A stretch of 62,657 bases of DNA, from the NCBI GenBank assembly GCA_029858965.1, contig JAOUDZ010000020.1, forward strand, positions 1-62,657. Direction: 5' to 3'. Position 1 is the first letter of the stretch, and the number at the start of each line of letters is the position of its first letter. This document shows positions 36,659 to 46,228 of the stretch, piece after piece. Made by a program: the position numbers and the translations under genes. This DNA is from Cyclobacteriaceae bacterium (GTDB lineage Bacteria; Bacteroidota; Bacteroidia; Cytophagales; Cyclobacteriaceae). The notes beneath the pieces are model-generated. The model was not told where the DNA came from. It saw nothing but the letters and a program-made list of their open reading frames with translations, and searched no databases.

Positions 36659-38821
36659 ATGCTCGGAGTGCCGAAAACTATTACCGCCAATAATGTAAAA
36701 CGTTGTAGAATTGACATTTTCACAACAGTTCTCGTTGTTTTATTGCTTATTTCCCCAGATCCCTCAACTTCCGCAACGCCGCTGGGCACAGGACGTAGTG
36801 TGAACTTTACAAATCTTCCTCCCGTTGCCGGCCCTGATTTCGCCACCACAAATGAGGATACTCCGGTAAGCGGCAATGTCCTCAATAATGACCATGATCC
36901 TGAAGGAGCTCCCTTGCACGTGGTAGCAGAATCCAGAGCTACTGACCATGGGCATATCGATTTTCGGGCCGATGGAACGTATACTTATACGCCAAACCCC
37001 AATTTTTATGGTCAGGATTCATTTACCTATGGCGTTTGTGATAATTCCACACCCAATGCCTGCTGTACCGGTACTTTGTGCGTGACCGTCCTTCCTGTAC
37101 AGGATCCCCCTGAGACACTTCCGGACTTTTTCACGGTAGATGAGGATACGCAGCTAAACGGCAATGTTCTGGATAATGACCTCGAACACGATGGTGAAAC
37201 GCTTACGGCAATGTTGGGCCAGCCCACCCAACATGGAACCATAACATTGAATCCCGATGGGGCTTTTATCTATCATCCGGACCAGGACTTCTACGGAACG
37301 GACACATTCACCTATTACGCGAGTGATGGTATCGAAAGCTCTGGTGAAACATTGGTGACTATTACGGTGGTTCCGGTAAACGATCCCCCTATCGCCATCG
37401 ATGATGAGATATCAACAGACGAAGATATTCCCGTGAATATCCCTGTATTGTCCAATGACATTGATGTTGATGATGTCCTGGAGGTTTCCATGCTCGTCAT
37501 CGTAGATTCTCCTGGGCAAGGCACCTTGGCGATCAATCCGAATACCGGTACCGTAACATACACGCCAAATCTTAATTTCTATGGAGATGATTCTTTCACC
37601 TATAAGATTAAAGATCCGCATGGTGCGGAGTCCGGTATTGCTACCGTAAAAATCACGGTCATACCTGTTAATGATGCACCCATTGCAACAGCCGACTTCG
37701 CTACGACACCGGAAGATGAACCCGTAAGCATCGCTGTTTTGCTAAATGACACCGATGTAGACAGCGCAATAGATCCCTCTTCAATTGCGCTTGCGAGTGG
37801 CCCTTCTCATGGTAAAGTCGTGCTGGAATCTTCTACGGGAGAATTCATATACACACCTGAGAAAGACTTCAATGGCAATGATTCTTTCACCTATACCGTT
37901 AAAGACATAGAAGGGGCTGTATCCAAGCCGGGTACCGTAGCGATAACCGTAACGCCGGTAAACGACCCGCCGGTTGCGGTTGATGATGCTGCCACCACAG
38001 TAGAAGAAACTGCTGTGGAAATACCCGTTTTATTAAATGACTATGATGTTGACAATGATATCGTCGTATCATCTTTAAGCATAGCCACTGATCCGCAGCA
38101 CGGTACTGTGTCCGTCAATGCATCTACCGGGGTTGTTACCTACACGCCAGACGCAGGTTTTTTAGGAAATGATTCATTTACATACACAATTCAGGATCCT
38201 GGAGGATTGATATCACTACCGGCCACGGTTACGATTTCGGTTACTGCTGTGAACCAGCCACCTGTAGCTGTTGATGACGCTGTTGTGCTGGAATCCCTAT
38301 TGCCTGTTACAATTGATGTGCTCGCCAACGACTATGATCCGGACAATAACCACGATGAACTTTCTATCGTATCGGTCACAGCACCGTCGAGGGGAACAGT
38401 AAAAATAGTTGATGGTAAAGTTGTTTACCAGCCTGAAGGAAATACATCAGGAACTGTGACCTTTACGTATACTATTACAGACCCGGATGGACTTACAGAT
38501 ACGGCGGTTGTCACCATTGAGTATGTCTTCAAAGAAATAGAAGTCTCTCAAGGCTTTTCACCAAACGGCGATGGCAATAACGATACCTGGTTTATCAAGG
38601 GTATTGAAAGCTACCCCGATAACATAGTCAAAGTATACAACCGCTGGGGGCTTCTTGTATATATAAAAGCACACTATGAAAATACCTATCAACCATGGAA
38701 TGGCAGGGCAAATACAGGGCAGGATTCCGGGAAGTTGGTGGATAAGGGTACGTACTTCTATATCGTAGAGCCCGGTAGTGGCCTCAAGGCTTTGAGTGGA
38801 TACGTTATGGTCGTCAGATAA
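36659..38821 (+). CDS. Tandem-95 repeat adhesin with T9SS type B sorting domain
   Basis: The 720-residue protein has a signal peptide after a basic start (about residues 1-39) and then six repeats of about 95 residues, each beginning PVAxDD(x)7EDxPV and containing VLxND near the front and YTPNxxFYGxDSFTYxxxD near the end. This is the cadherin-like tandem-95 Ig module. The last 90 residues hold SQGFSPNGDGNNDTW (about residue 630), VYNRWGLLVY and KGTYFYIVE, the gliding-motility-associated CTD that directs T9SS export and surface anchoring. The porP gene follows at 15 bases. A role as surface adhesin is inferred. Confidence 0.92.
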   Translation: MLGVPKTITANNVKRCRIDIFTTVLVVLLLISPDPSTSATPLGTGRSVNFTNLPPVAGPDFATTNEDTPVSGNVLNNDHDPEGAPLHVVAESRATDHGHIDFRADGTYTYTPNPNFYGQDSFTYGVCDNSTPNACCTGTLCVTVLPVQDPPETLPDFFTVDEDTQLNGNVLDNDLEHDGETLTAMLGQPTQHGTITLNPDGAFIYHPDQDFYGTDTFTYYASDGIESSGETLVTITVVPVNDPPIAIDDEISTDEDIPVNIPVLSNDIDVDDVLEVSMLVIVDSPGQGTLAINPNTGTVTYTPNLNFYGDDSFTYKIKDPHGAESGIATVKITVIPVNDAPIATADFATTPEDEPVSIAVLLNDTDVDSAIDPSSIALASGPSHGKVVLESSTGEFIYTPEKDFNGNDSFTYTVKDIEGAVSKPGTVAITVTPVNDPPVAVDDAATTVEETAVEIPVLLNDYDVDNDIVVSSLSIATDPQHGTVSVNASTGVVTYTPDAGFLGNDSFTYTIQDPGGLISLPATVTISVTAVNQPPVAVDDAVVLESLLPVTIDVLANDYDPDNNHDELSIVSVTAPSRGTVKIVDGKVVYQPEGNTSGTVTFTYTITDPDGLTDTAVVTIEYVFKEIEVSQGFSPNGDGNNDTWFIKGIESYPDNIVKVYNRWGLLVYIKAHYENTYQPWNGRANTGQDSGKLVDKGTYFYIVEPGSGLKALSGYVMVVR

Positions 38822-38836
38822 AAGGATTTCAAGATT

Positions 38837-39799
38837 ATGAACAGCTCCCTTTACGCGATACTAAAACAACACAGATTTCATTGGATTTTGGTCTTTTCAA
38901 TGTGTATGGTGCTGGTATCACGGCAGGGCTACTCACAACAAAACCCGCTCTTTTCGCAATATATGTTTAATGGACTGGTGATTAATCCAGCATACACCGG
39001 CAGTCAGGAGTCAATGATCATTAGCGCCAGCCACCGATCACAGTGGTCTGGTCTTGAGGGTTCTCCTCAAACACAAACATTGACGATGCATTCGCCCCTA
39101 AAATTTACGCGGTCAGCAGCCGGTGTAGTATTTGTCCACGATCAAATTGCTGTAACCAACCAATATACGGTTTATGGAACCTATGCCTACAGGATTCCTG
39201 TTTCCGAAAATGCAAAACTTGCCCTGGGTGCTCAGGTGGGAGTCACCTATTATAAATCTAATTTAGCGGACGTGAATGTCATCACGCCAAATGGCGTGCC
39301 GGATCCGGCTTTTGCCGGTGCTGAAAGCAGATATTTACCCAACCTTGGCATTGGCGCTTATTACTATTCAAAATCAAGCTATATAGGCCTGTCCTTACCT
39401 ACCCTAATCAACAATCAGTGGGAAAACCAGGATGCCATTACACAAGCCAGGCAAAAGCGTCATTATTTTCTTTCCGCCGGCCACGTTTTCGACTTAGGTC
39501 AGAACCTTAAACTGAAACCCAACGTATTGTTGAAGTGGGAAGAAGGCGGACCTTTTCAATACGATCTCAACGCCAACCTGTTGATCCATGAAGTTGTGTG
39601 GGTAGGTGTTTCCTATCGCATGGATGATTCAGTCGATGGTTTAATTCAATGGAACATCACCAAACAACTAAGTTTCGGCTATTCCTACGGCTATGCCATC
39701 AGCAACATTGCTTCCATTCAAAGAGGAACTCATGAACTGGTATTGAATTACCGAATCAAACGCGACAAACACATTGTTTTCTCACCCCGATATTTTTAG
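38837..39799 (+). CDS. PorP/SprF-family type IX secretion membrane protein
   Basis: The 320-residue outer-membrane protein has a signal peptide and the family opening QNPLFSQYMFNGLVINPAYTG divided around residues 35-55. It continues with HRSQWSGLEGSPQTQTLTMH and the beta-barrel strands LGIGAYYYSKSSYIGLSLP, ending in LNYRIKRDKHIVFSPRYF with a terminal Phe. PorP/SprF proteins work in T9SS cargo attachment to the cell surface, commonly each paired with one type-B-CTD cargo, as here with the adhesin directly upstream. The next gene begins 2 bases after its stop. Confidence 0.94.
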   Translation: MNSSLYAILKQHRFHWILVFSMCMVLVSRQGYSQQNPLFSQYMFNGLVINPAYTGSQESMIISASHRSQWSGLEGSPQTQTLTMHSPLKFTRSAAGVVFVHDQIAVTNQYTVYGTYAYRIPVSENAKLALGAQVGVTYYKSNLADVNVITPNGVPDPAFAGAESRYLPNLGIGAYYYSKSSYIGLSLPTLINNQWENQDAITQARQKRHYFLSAGHVFDLGQNLKLKPNVLLKWEEGGPFQYDLNANLLIHEVVWVGVSYRMDDSVDGLIQWNITKQLSFGYSYGYAISNIASIQRGTHELVLNYRIKRDKHIVFSPRYF

Positions 39800-39801
39800 G
39801 A

Positions 39802-42735
39802 ATGAATAGACTAGTATTCATCCTGTTGCTTCTGCTCAACGGGATCCAGGCTTTTTCTCAGAGCAGTAGTTTAGCATATCGTACGCTGGCAGACTCCCTG
39901 TACAAGCATCACCACTATCAGTATGCGGCTGACTACTACGAGAAAGCACTGAAAAAATCAAATGACAAGGGGTACCTGATGCTGCAGATTGCCAAGAGCT
40001 ATTACAAATTTCACTTCGAAGAAGATGCTGAAACATGGTTCAGAAACGCCAAGTCAAACAACGCATCATTCTCAAACGAAGATTCTTATATGTTTGCGCA
40101 GCTACTGATTAAGCTAAAAAAACGAAATGAAGCTGATGCCGTACTTTCGCAGATTGTTGAATCAGATCCTAATGCCAACCGTGCCAGGCAAGTATTGGAA
40201 GATCTCAGAAACTTTCAGAAATACTACCAGGATTCAGCCTCCTGTATAGTAGACAGTCTCTCCATCAATTCACCGGAAGCAGAGTTTGCGCCAGTGTACT
40301 ACAAAGGAGGAATCGTTTTCACATCGGCAAGATTGGAAGGCCCATTCAGAAAAAAATATCATTGGGACAACAGTCATTTCCTGAACCTCTATTACAGCGA
40401 TAAGATAAGTGAAAATATGTTCAGTACCCCTGTATTGTTTGAAGGAGAGCTTAGCACACGCTACCACGATGGGCCGGCAACATTCTACGATAACTACCGG
40501 CGGATGATTGTAAACCGAAACCAAACTGTTAAAGCAGAAGGAAGAGAAGATGTTTATGAATGGCGTCCTGGTTTGTATGACGCTCAGTTTGATCAGCAAA
40601 AATCGACATGGTCGGTTCAACCATTGCCTTTTAATGAAAGCGCTTATACTTTTGCGCATCCTTCTGTATCACAGGATGGTAATACGCTGTATTTTAGTTC
40701 TGATAAACCCGGAGGTTATGGCGGTACAGACATTTACAGGGTTGAACGATCTGAGGGAATATGGGGAACACCATTCAACCTGGGACCTGGGATTAATACG
40801 CCTGAAAGTGAAGTATTTCCCTTCTTTATTGACAACACCCTATACTTTGCTTCAACGGGTCATGCGGGGCTTGGAGGCCTTGATATCTTTGTAAGCACGC
40901 AAACAGTAAATGGATTTACTCCCCCTGTCAACCTTGGGTATCCGATAAACACCACCACAGATGATTTTTCTCTGATTACAGATGATAGCCAGCGTAAAGG
41001 CTACTTTGCATCAGCACGCAAGGGAAATGACGACCTGTTTTCTTTTGAGAAAGTGTCAGTTCCGGCGAACATCCTCGCCCATGTTATTGACGGGGTAACG
41101 AAAGAACAGTTAGACAGCACCAATATCCGGATCGTAACGAGCAGCGGAATTGATACTACATTAGTAACTGATGTTATAGGGGATATTAACTTCGAATTAC
41201 CTGAAGAAACTGCATTCGCGATCATTGCAGCCAAAGGCGATAAAATCGGAATTGTCCCCGGTATTGCAGACAAGTCCACAACCCTCGTCATACCCGTCTT
41301 CAAAGACACAAGTAGGGTAGCTTGTATCGGGTTAATTCAAAACGAAGAAGGCCTGCCGCGCAAAGCCAGTATTATTTCAATAAAAGATGAGCTTACGGGC
41401 GAGACGCTCGATCATCCCGGTGACCAATCGCTTATCACATTCATGGGAGAAAAGGGTCATACCTACAATATCGAGATTCAAAATGAAAAAGGTAGCGCTG
41501 CAAAACACCACCTGGTAATTGGACTGAACGACAGCACCAAAACCTGGATCATGGTCCTGCCCGATACACCAAACACCATGATCATGGCCGCACGGGTATT
41601 CAGAGGAGATAATAATCAACCCCTTGCCAATGCCAGCCTTAGGGTGATCACGTTCAGCGAAACAGACCAGGAACATACAACTGATGCCGAGGGATTGGCT
41701 GATTTCAGTCTTTTGCAGGGCACAGCCTTCGTCCTCATTGGGTCAAAGGATAACCTCATCGGTACGAATTCAGGAACAGCTGACCCCGGAACAGAAAAAG
41801 CTTTCATGATTCATCCTGTACCGGCATATGAAGATCCTGGAAATGTGCTCGCGATTGGTCTCGTGACAAACAAATCCGGTGTACCCGTAGACGGGTACCA
41901 TGCAACCGTCACCAACAAGACCACTGGTGAAAGTGTGCCGGTGGAAACAGAAAAGGGTGTGATGACGTTCAAGGGGCAGCATGGTGATGCCTACAACATA
42001 AACGTTTCCCATGAGGACTACAAAACTGCGCTGCAGGAAGTCATCCTTCCAAAGGCCGGAACAGATATTAAAAAGTTCGTCGTGATTCTTGAAGACAAGC
42101 CGGATGGAAGCGAAAAGATTTTTCCTGTAAACGCTGCCGCTGCAATTGTTGTCGATATTAAGGCCGGAAAATCTGATCTCCTGGTAGTTGACACCGATGA
42201 AAGCACTTCAAAGATGTATATTAAAACAGGTGAATCACTCAGTGAAATCACTTCGCGGGATAGCATACTTTACCGCGAAACACCGCGAGGAAATGTCTAT
42301 TTGGGCAAAGGAGAATTAGCCGATTTGAGAACCAACCCGGCTGCTGTGCTGGAAGGCTTGGGACAATCAGATCTTGTCAAGTTGAGAAACATCTACTTTG
42401 AGTTTGACAAGGCGAATCTGGGCGACGAGGATTTAGAATATCTTCAATATGTGAAAACTGTTTTGGAGCATAATAGTGCGCTCACGCTGCTGATCGCCGG
42501 TCACGCAGACGATCGTGGCAGCGAGAATTACAACATTAGATTATCCACACGACGAGCGGAAGCGGTAGGCAAATATCTGATCGCGGAGGGCATTAAGAAA
42601 GAACGGATCATTTTGAAAGCATATGGTGAATCCCTGCCCGCAGTACCCTGCTTTAGTGCTGATTGTTCAGAGGAGGATCATCAAAAGAACAGAAGGGCTG
42701 AGTTTGTTCTGGGCAATAGTTTAAGGAACCCATAA
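39802..42735 (+). CDS. PorE-like OmpA-family protein, first tandem copy
   Basis: The 977-residue protein has a signal peptide (MNRLVFILLLLLNGIQAFSQ), a TPR region (about 25-135), PD40/WD40-type propeller repeats (about 225-410; SSDKPGGYGGTDIYRVE, GHAGLGGLDIFVS), a series of carboxypeptidase-regulatory-like beta domains (about 425-760) and a C-terminal OmpA peptidoglycan-binding domain (about 855-970) with IYFEFDKANL, AGHADDRGSENYNIRLS and NRRAEF. This order matches PorE, the protein that ties T9SS complexes to peptidoglycan. It starts 2 bases after porP. Whether it serves the core machine or this one cargo is open; the latter seems likely by position. Confidence 0.92.
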   Translation: MNRLVFILLLLLNGIQAFSQSSSLAYRTLADSLYKHHHYQYAADYYEKALKKSNDKGYLMLQIAKSYYKFHFEEDAETWFRNAKSNNASFSNEDSYMFAQLLIKLKKRNEADAVLSQIVESDPNANRARQVLEDLRNFQKYYQDSASCIVDSLSINSPEAEFAPVYYKGGIVFTSARLEGPFRKKYHWDNSHFLNLYYSDKISENMFSTPVLFEGELSTRYHDGPATFYDNYRRMIVNRNQTVKAEGREDVYEWRPGLYDAQFDQQKSTWSVQPLPFNESAYTFAHPSVSQDGNTLYFSSDKPGGYGGTDIYRVERSEGIWGTPFNLGPGINTPESEVFPFFIDNTLYFASTGHAGLGGLDIFVSTQTVNGFTPPVNLGYPINTTTDDFSLITDDSQRKGYFASARKGNDDLFSFEKVSVPANILAHVIDGVTKEQLDSTNIRIVTSSGIDTTLVTDVIGDINFELPEETAFAIIAAKGDKIGIVPGIADKSTTLVIPVFKDTSRVACIGLIQNEEGLPRKASIISIKDELTGETLDHPGDQSLITFMGEKGHTYNIEIQNEKGSAAKHHLVIGLNDSTKTWIMVLPDTPNTMIMAARVFRGDNNQPLANASLRVITFSETDQEHTTDAEGLADFSLLQGTAFVLIGSKDNLIGTNSGTADPGTEKAFMIHPVPAYEDPGNVLAIGLVTNKSGVPVDGYHATVTNKTTGESVPVETEKGVMTFKGQHGDAYNINVSHEDYKTALQEVILPKAGTDIKKFVVILEDKPDGSEKIFPVNAAAAIVVDIKAGKSDLLVVDTDESTSKMYIKTGESLSEITSRDSILYRETPRGNVYLGKGELADLRTNPAAVLEGLGQSDLVKLRNIYFEFDKANLGDEDLEYLQYVKTVLEHNSALTLLIAGHADDRGSENYNIRLSTRRAEAVGKYLIAEGIKKERIILKAYGESLPAVPCFSADCSEEDHQKNRRAEFVLGNSLRNP

Positions 42736-43102
42736 AAACGTTTCAAGTTGCCTGGCCTTCTTTCAAACTTCTGGAATTTAACCTGAAAAAATGACGTTGT
42801 TATTTGCGTATCCGAACGTAACCATTCGTGATCATGAAAAAAAACAGCGATAGCATCTTCAACGGCAGGATTAGACTTGATCTCCAGAGATATGCCTCCT
42901 ACTCCCAGCGTTGATTCACCACAATCAATAAACATAGTTGCGTAAGCATATATATCCTCGATCAAAATCATGCTCTCGAAAAAGCCTCCCTCACACGTTG
43001 CTGGATCCAAGGTTGCAGCGATCGCCTTGAAAAGGTCTTACTTTCATGCCACCGTATCAAACGCAACAAATACAATGTATTTTGAGGTAATACTTCTCAA
43101 AA
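42736..43102 (+). pseudogene. Inter-ompA spacer with a degenerate porP 3' end
   Basis: At 43050-43085 the plus strand encodes HRIKRNKYNVF and a stop, against YRIKRDKHIVF near the end of the intact PorP. At DNA level the match continues over about 60 bases, and as in the intact pair the fragment lies just ahead of the OmpA start. The rest of the 367-base gap (42736-43010) shows no convincing porP likeness; a 109-codon minus-strand frame there is not recognisable. A second porP seems to have been deleted and eroded. Confidence 0.65.
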
Positions 43103-46075
43103 ATGAATAGGGTAATATTCTTCCTGATGGTATCACTGGCTGGGACGCATGCCTTTTCCCAACAGAGTAGCCGGGCCTATCTCAAGGTTGCAGATTCGCT
43201 ATACCGGTATCACTCTTACCAGTTTGCGGCTGACTATTACCAAAAGGCATTGAAAAAATCAGCTGACCCCGGCAATATTATGCTCAAAATTGCCAGGAGT
43301 TATATGAAAGTCAACCGGCCAGATGAAGCTGAGAAGTGGTTCATTGAAGCGAATTCAAACCATGTGCCTTTCACATTGAGAGACGATTACCAGTATGCCC
43401 AGGCGTTGATTATACTAAAGAAAAGGAACAAGGCTGAGATGCTTTTGGATTTTATCGTGAAAACAGATTCAAATGCGTATCTGGCCAGGCGTGCGCTCGC
43501 CGATCTCCGTGACTATCAACGTTATTATCAGGACTCGGCTGCCTATCTGGTGGATAGTCTTACTGTAAATACTGCTGCATCTGAATTTGCACCAGTATAT
43601 TATAAAAATGGCATCGTATTTACATCCGCCAGGGAGAGTGGTATGTTTAGAAAAAAGTCACAATGGGACAACAGTGACTTCCTGAATCTTTTTTTTGCCG
43701 CCAGAATCGACAGTAACCGATTTGAGGCACCTGTGTTATTTAACAAACAGCTAAATACACAATATCATGACGGTCCTGCCTCCTTCTATGACCAATACCA
43801 AAAGATGATCATTAACCGCAATCAATTACTCCTGATGCCTGGAAAAGTTGATATATATGAATTGCGGCCCGGGTTATTCGACGCGCATTTTGATGAGAAA
43901 AGACCTTTCTGGCATGTTACGCCTTTGCCATTTAACGATGCGGCATATACCTATTCGCATCCATCAATAGCTGAAGATGGTAATACGCTGTATTTTGTAT
44001 CGAATCAGCCTGGAGGTCATGGTGGTACGGACATATACCGGGTTGAGCGGGCTGATGGTGTATGGGGAAAGCCCTTTAATATTGGCCCTCCGGTTAACAC
44101 AGCAGAGGATGAAGCATTTCCTTTCTTTATTGGCAACACCCTATACTTTGCTTCCAATGGCCATGGTGGAATTGGGGGCCTCGATATCTTTAGTTGTACA
44201 CAAACGCTGAATGGATTTTCACCGCCTGTTAACCTTGGCTATCCGATAAATTCAAATGCCGATGATTTTTCGCTGATCACGGATCTCACCAAACGCAATG
44301 GCTACTTTTCCTCTTCGCGCAAAGGTAATGACGACCTGTTTTCTTTTCAAAAAGTATCGGGACCCATTAATATTCTAGCCCAGGTTCTTGACGGATTAAC
44401 CAATGAACCACTTGACAGTGCTCAAATCCAGCTCATAACGGACAGTGGAATTGATACTACGCTTACTGTGGATAATATGGGGAATGCTAACTTCGAGTTA
44501 CCCGAAGAAACTGCATTCGCCATCATTGGAACCGAAGGTGATAAAATTGGGATGGTCCCGGCCATCGCATTGAAGCCCACATTGTACCCAATACCAGTGT
44601 TCATTGATACAAGCCGTGTTGTGTGTATTGGTATCATCCAGAACGAACAAGGGATGCCCAAAAAGGCGTCTGCTATCTCGATAACCGATGAAACAACTGG
44701 AGAGGTAATAAATCATCCAGGCGACAGATCGCTAGTCACCTTCATGGGAGAAAAGGGCCACGACTACATGGTTGAAATAGAAGACAATCAGGGTAGCGCA
44801 GCAAAACATCAAGTCGTTATTGGTTTAGACGACGAGGGCACAAAGACCTGGGTTATGGTCCTGCCTGACATACGGAAGAACCTGACTATGGCTGCCCGAG
44901 TCTTCATAGCGGAAAACGATCAACCGCTCCCCTATGCTGATGTAAGAATAATCACGTTCAGTGAGACAGATCAGGAACTTACCACAGATAGTGTGGGGAT
45001 GGTTGATTTTAACCTTGTGCAAGGCACAGCCTTCGTGATCATAGGGTCAAAAGGCGATTTGATTGGCACGAATTCAGGAACGGCTACTCCGGAGACAGAA
45101 AAGACAAACATGATTTACCCTGTGCCAGCGTATGGTGATCGCCAGAACAATGTGATTGCCATGGGGCTGGTGACTAATAAATCAGGAACCCCCGTAGCGG
45201 GGTTCGAGGCTGTCGTGAAAGACAAAGTGACAGGCCAGAATATTCCCCTCCAAATCGAAAAAGGATTGATAACCTTCCAGGGGCAGCATGGCGATGCCTT
45301 CAACATTGCCGTATCCCATGAGGACTACAGGACAACTTTACAAGAACTGGTCTTGCCGGAAACAGGACCAGATGTCGAAAAGTTTACCGTGATCCTCGAA
45401 GGCCTGGATGTTCCACAGGCAAAGAAGTTTCCTGTTTTTGCAACTGTACCGGTCGTCTCCAATATTAAGACCGGAAAATCAGATCTCCTTGTGTTTGACA
45501 CAGAAGAAGGTACTTCGAAAATGTTCATTAAATCAGGTGAAGCCATCAGCGAAATTACGGAACGTGACAGCATACTTTACCGGATGACCCCGCGGGGAAA
45601 TGTGTTTTTGGGCAAGGGCGATATGTCCAAATTAAGAAATAACCCATCAACTGTCTTGAAGGGACTTGAAAGGTCCGATATGACTAACCTGCGAAACATA
45701 TACTTTGAGTTCGACAAATCAAACCTGCACGATGAGGATCTAACGTATCTCCAATATGTTAAGAATATTTTGGAGCATGATCCTACTTACAAATTGCTGA
45801 TTGCCGGTCATGCCGATGATCGTGGTAGTGACAGCTATAACATTAAATTATCACGGAGGCGTGCCATGGCCGTGAGCAACTATTTGGTGCATGAAGGTAT
45901 CGATAAGGACAGGATTGCAGTGAAAGCTTACGGTGAATCGCTGCCTGTAGTACCTTGCTACCACAAGGATTGTTCAGAGGAAGATTATCAAAAAAACAGA
46001 AGGGCAGAGTTTGTGCTAAGTCACGGCTTTAGAATTCCTGAGACTCCTCTTCCTAAGTCCAAACCAAAGTCATAG
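43103..46075 (+). CDS. PorE-like OmpA-family protein, second tandem copy
   Basis: A 990-residue paralogue of the preceding protein with the same order: signal peptide (MNRVIFFLMVSLAGTHAFSQ), TPR (about 25-135), propeller repeats (SNQPGGHGGTDIYRVE, GHGGIGGLDIFSC), repeated beta domains, and OmpA domain (about 860-970; IYFEFDKSNLHDEDL, AGHADDRGSDSYNIKLS, NRRAEF). Similarity runs over the full length, including long identical stretches such as ELPEETAFAII. It ends with a Pro/Lys-rich tail (PETPLPKSKPKS) that the first copy lacks. Divergence suggests an old duplication. No porP or cargo gene is directly attached to this copy any more. Confidence 0.92.
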   Translation: MNRVIFFLMVSLAGTHAFSQQSSRAYLKVADSLYRYHSYQFAADYYQKALKKSADPGNIMLKIARSYMKVNRPDEAEKWFIEANSNHVPFTLRDDYQYAQALIILKKRNKAEMLLDFIVKTDSNAYLARRALADLRDYQRYYQDSAAYLVDSLTVNTAASEFAPVYYKNGIVFTSARESGMFRKKSQWDNSDFLNLFFAARIDSNRFEAPVLFNKQLNTQYHDGPASFYDQYQKMIINRNQLLLMPGKVDIYELRPGLFDAHFDEKRPFWHVTPLPFNDAAYTYSHPSIAEDGNTLYFVSNQPGGHGGTDIYRVERADGVWGKPFNIGPPVNTAEDEAFPFFIGNTLYFASNGHGGIGGLDIFSCTQTLNGFSPPVNLGYPINSNADDFSLITDLTKRNGYFSSSRKGNDDLFSFQKVSGPINILAQVLDGLTNEPLDSAQIQLITDSGIDTTLTVDNMGNANFELPEETAFAIIGTEGDKIGMVPAIALKPTLYPIPVFIDTSRVVCIGIIQNEQGMPKKASAISITDETTGEVINHPGDRSLVTFMGEKGHDYMVEIEDNQGSAAKHQVVIGLDDEGTKTWVMVLPDIRKNLTMAARVFIAENDQPLPYADVRIITFSETDQELTTDSVGMVDFNLVQGTAFVIIGSKGDLIGTNSGTATPETEKTNMIYPVPAYGDRQNNVIAMGLVTNKSGTPVAGFEAVVKDKVTGQNIPLQIEKGLITFQGQHGDAFNIAVSHEDYRTTLQELVLPETGPDVEKFTVILEGLDVPQAKKFPVFATVPVVSNIKTGKSDLLVFDTEEGTSKMFIKSGEAISEITERDSILYRMTPRGNVFLGKGDMSKLRNNPSTVLKGLERSDMTNLRNIYFEFDKSNLHDEDLTYLQYVKNILEHDPTYKLLIAGHADDRGSDSYNIKLSRRRAMAVSNYLVHEGIDKDRIAVKAYGESLPVVPCYHKDCSEEDYQKNRRAEFVLSHGFRIPETPLPKSKPKS

Positions 46076-46228
46076 GACAAAATAGCACTGGAAGTAAGTA
46101 ACATTTCCTCCACGAATTAATTTTATCCGTTACTCGTGATATTCATACGTTACCTCCATTTTCAAACCGACATGATATAAGGGTGTTGGATACAACGCAT
46201 TTCAAGCGGAAAACTACTACTGCTATCA

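Noticed and set aside
36830-38500. Regular ~285-base periodicity that could suggest a DNA repeat array
   Set aside because: It is the protein-level tandem-95 repeat of the adhesin; the DNA copies are divergent, not a CRISPR or satellite.
42681-43010. 109-codon minus-strand frame between the tandem OmpA genes
   Set aside because: Runs into the upstream OmpA gene, has no family likeness, and the region is better explained as eroded spacer after porP loss.
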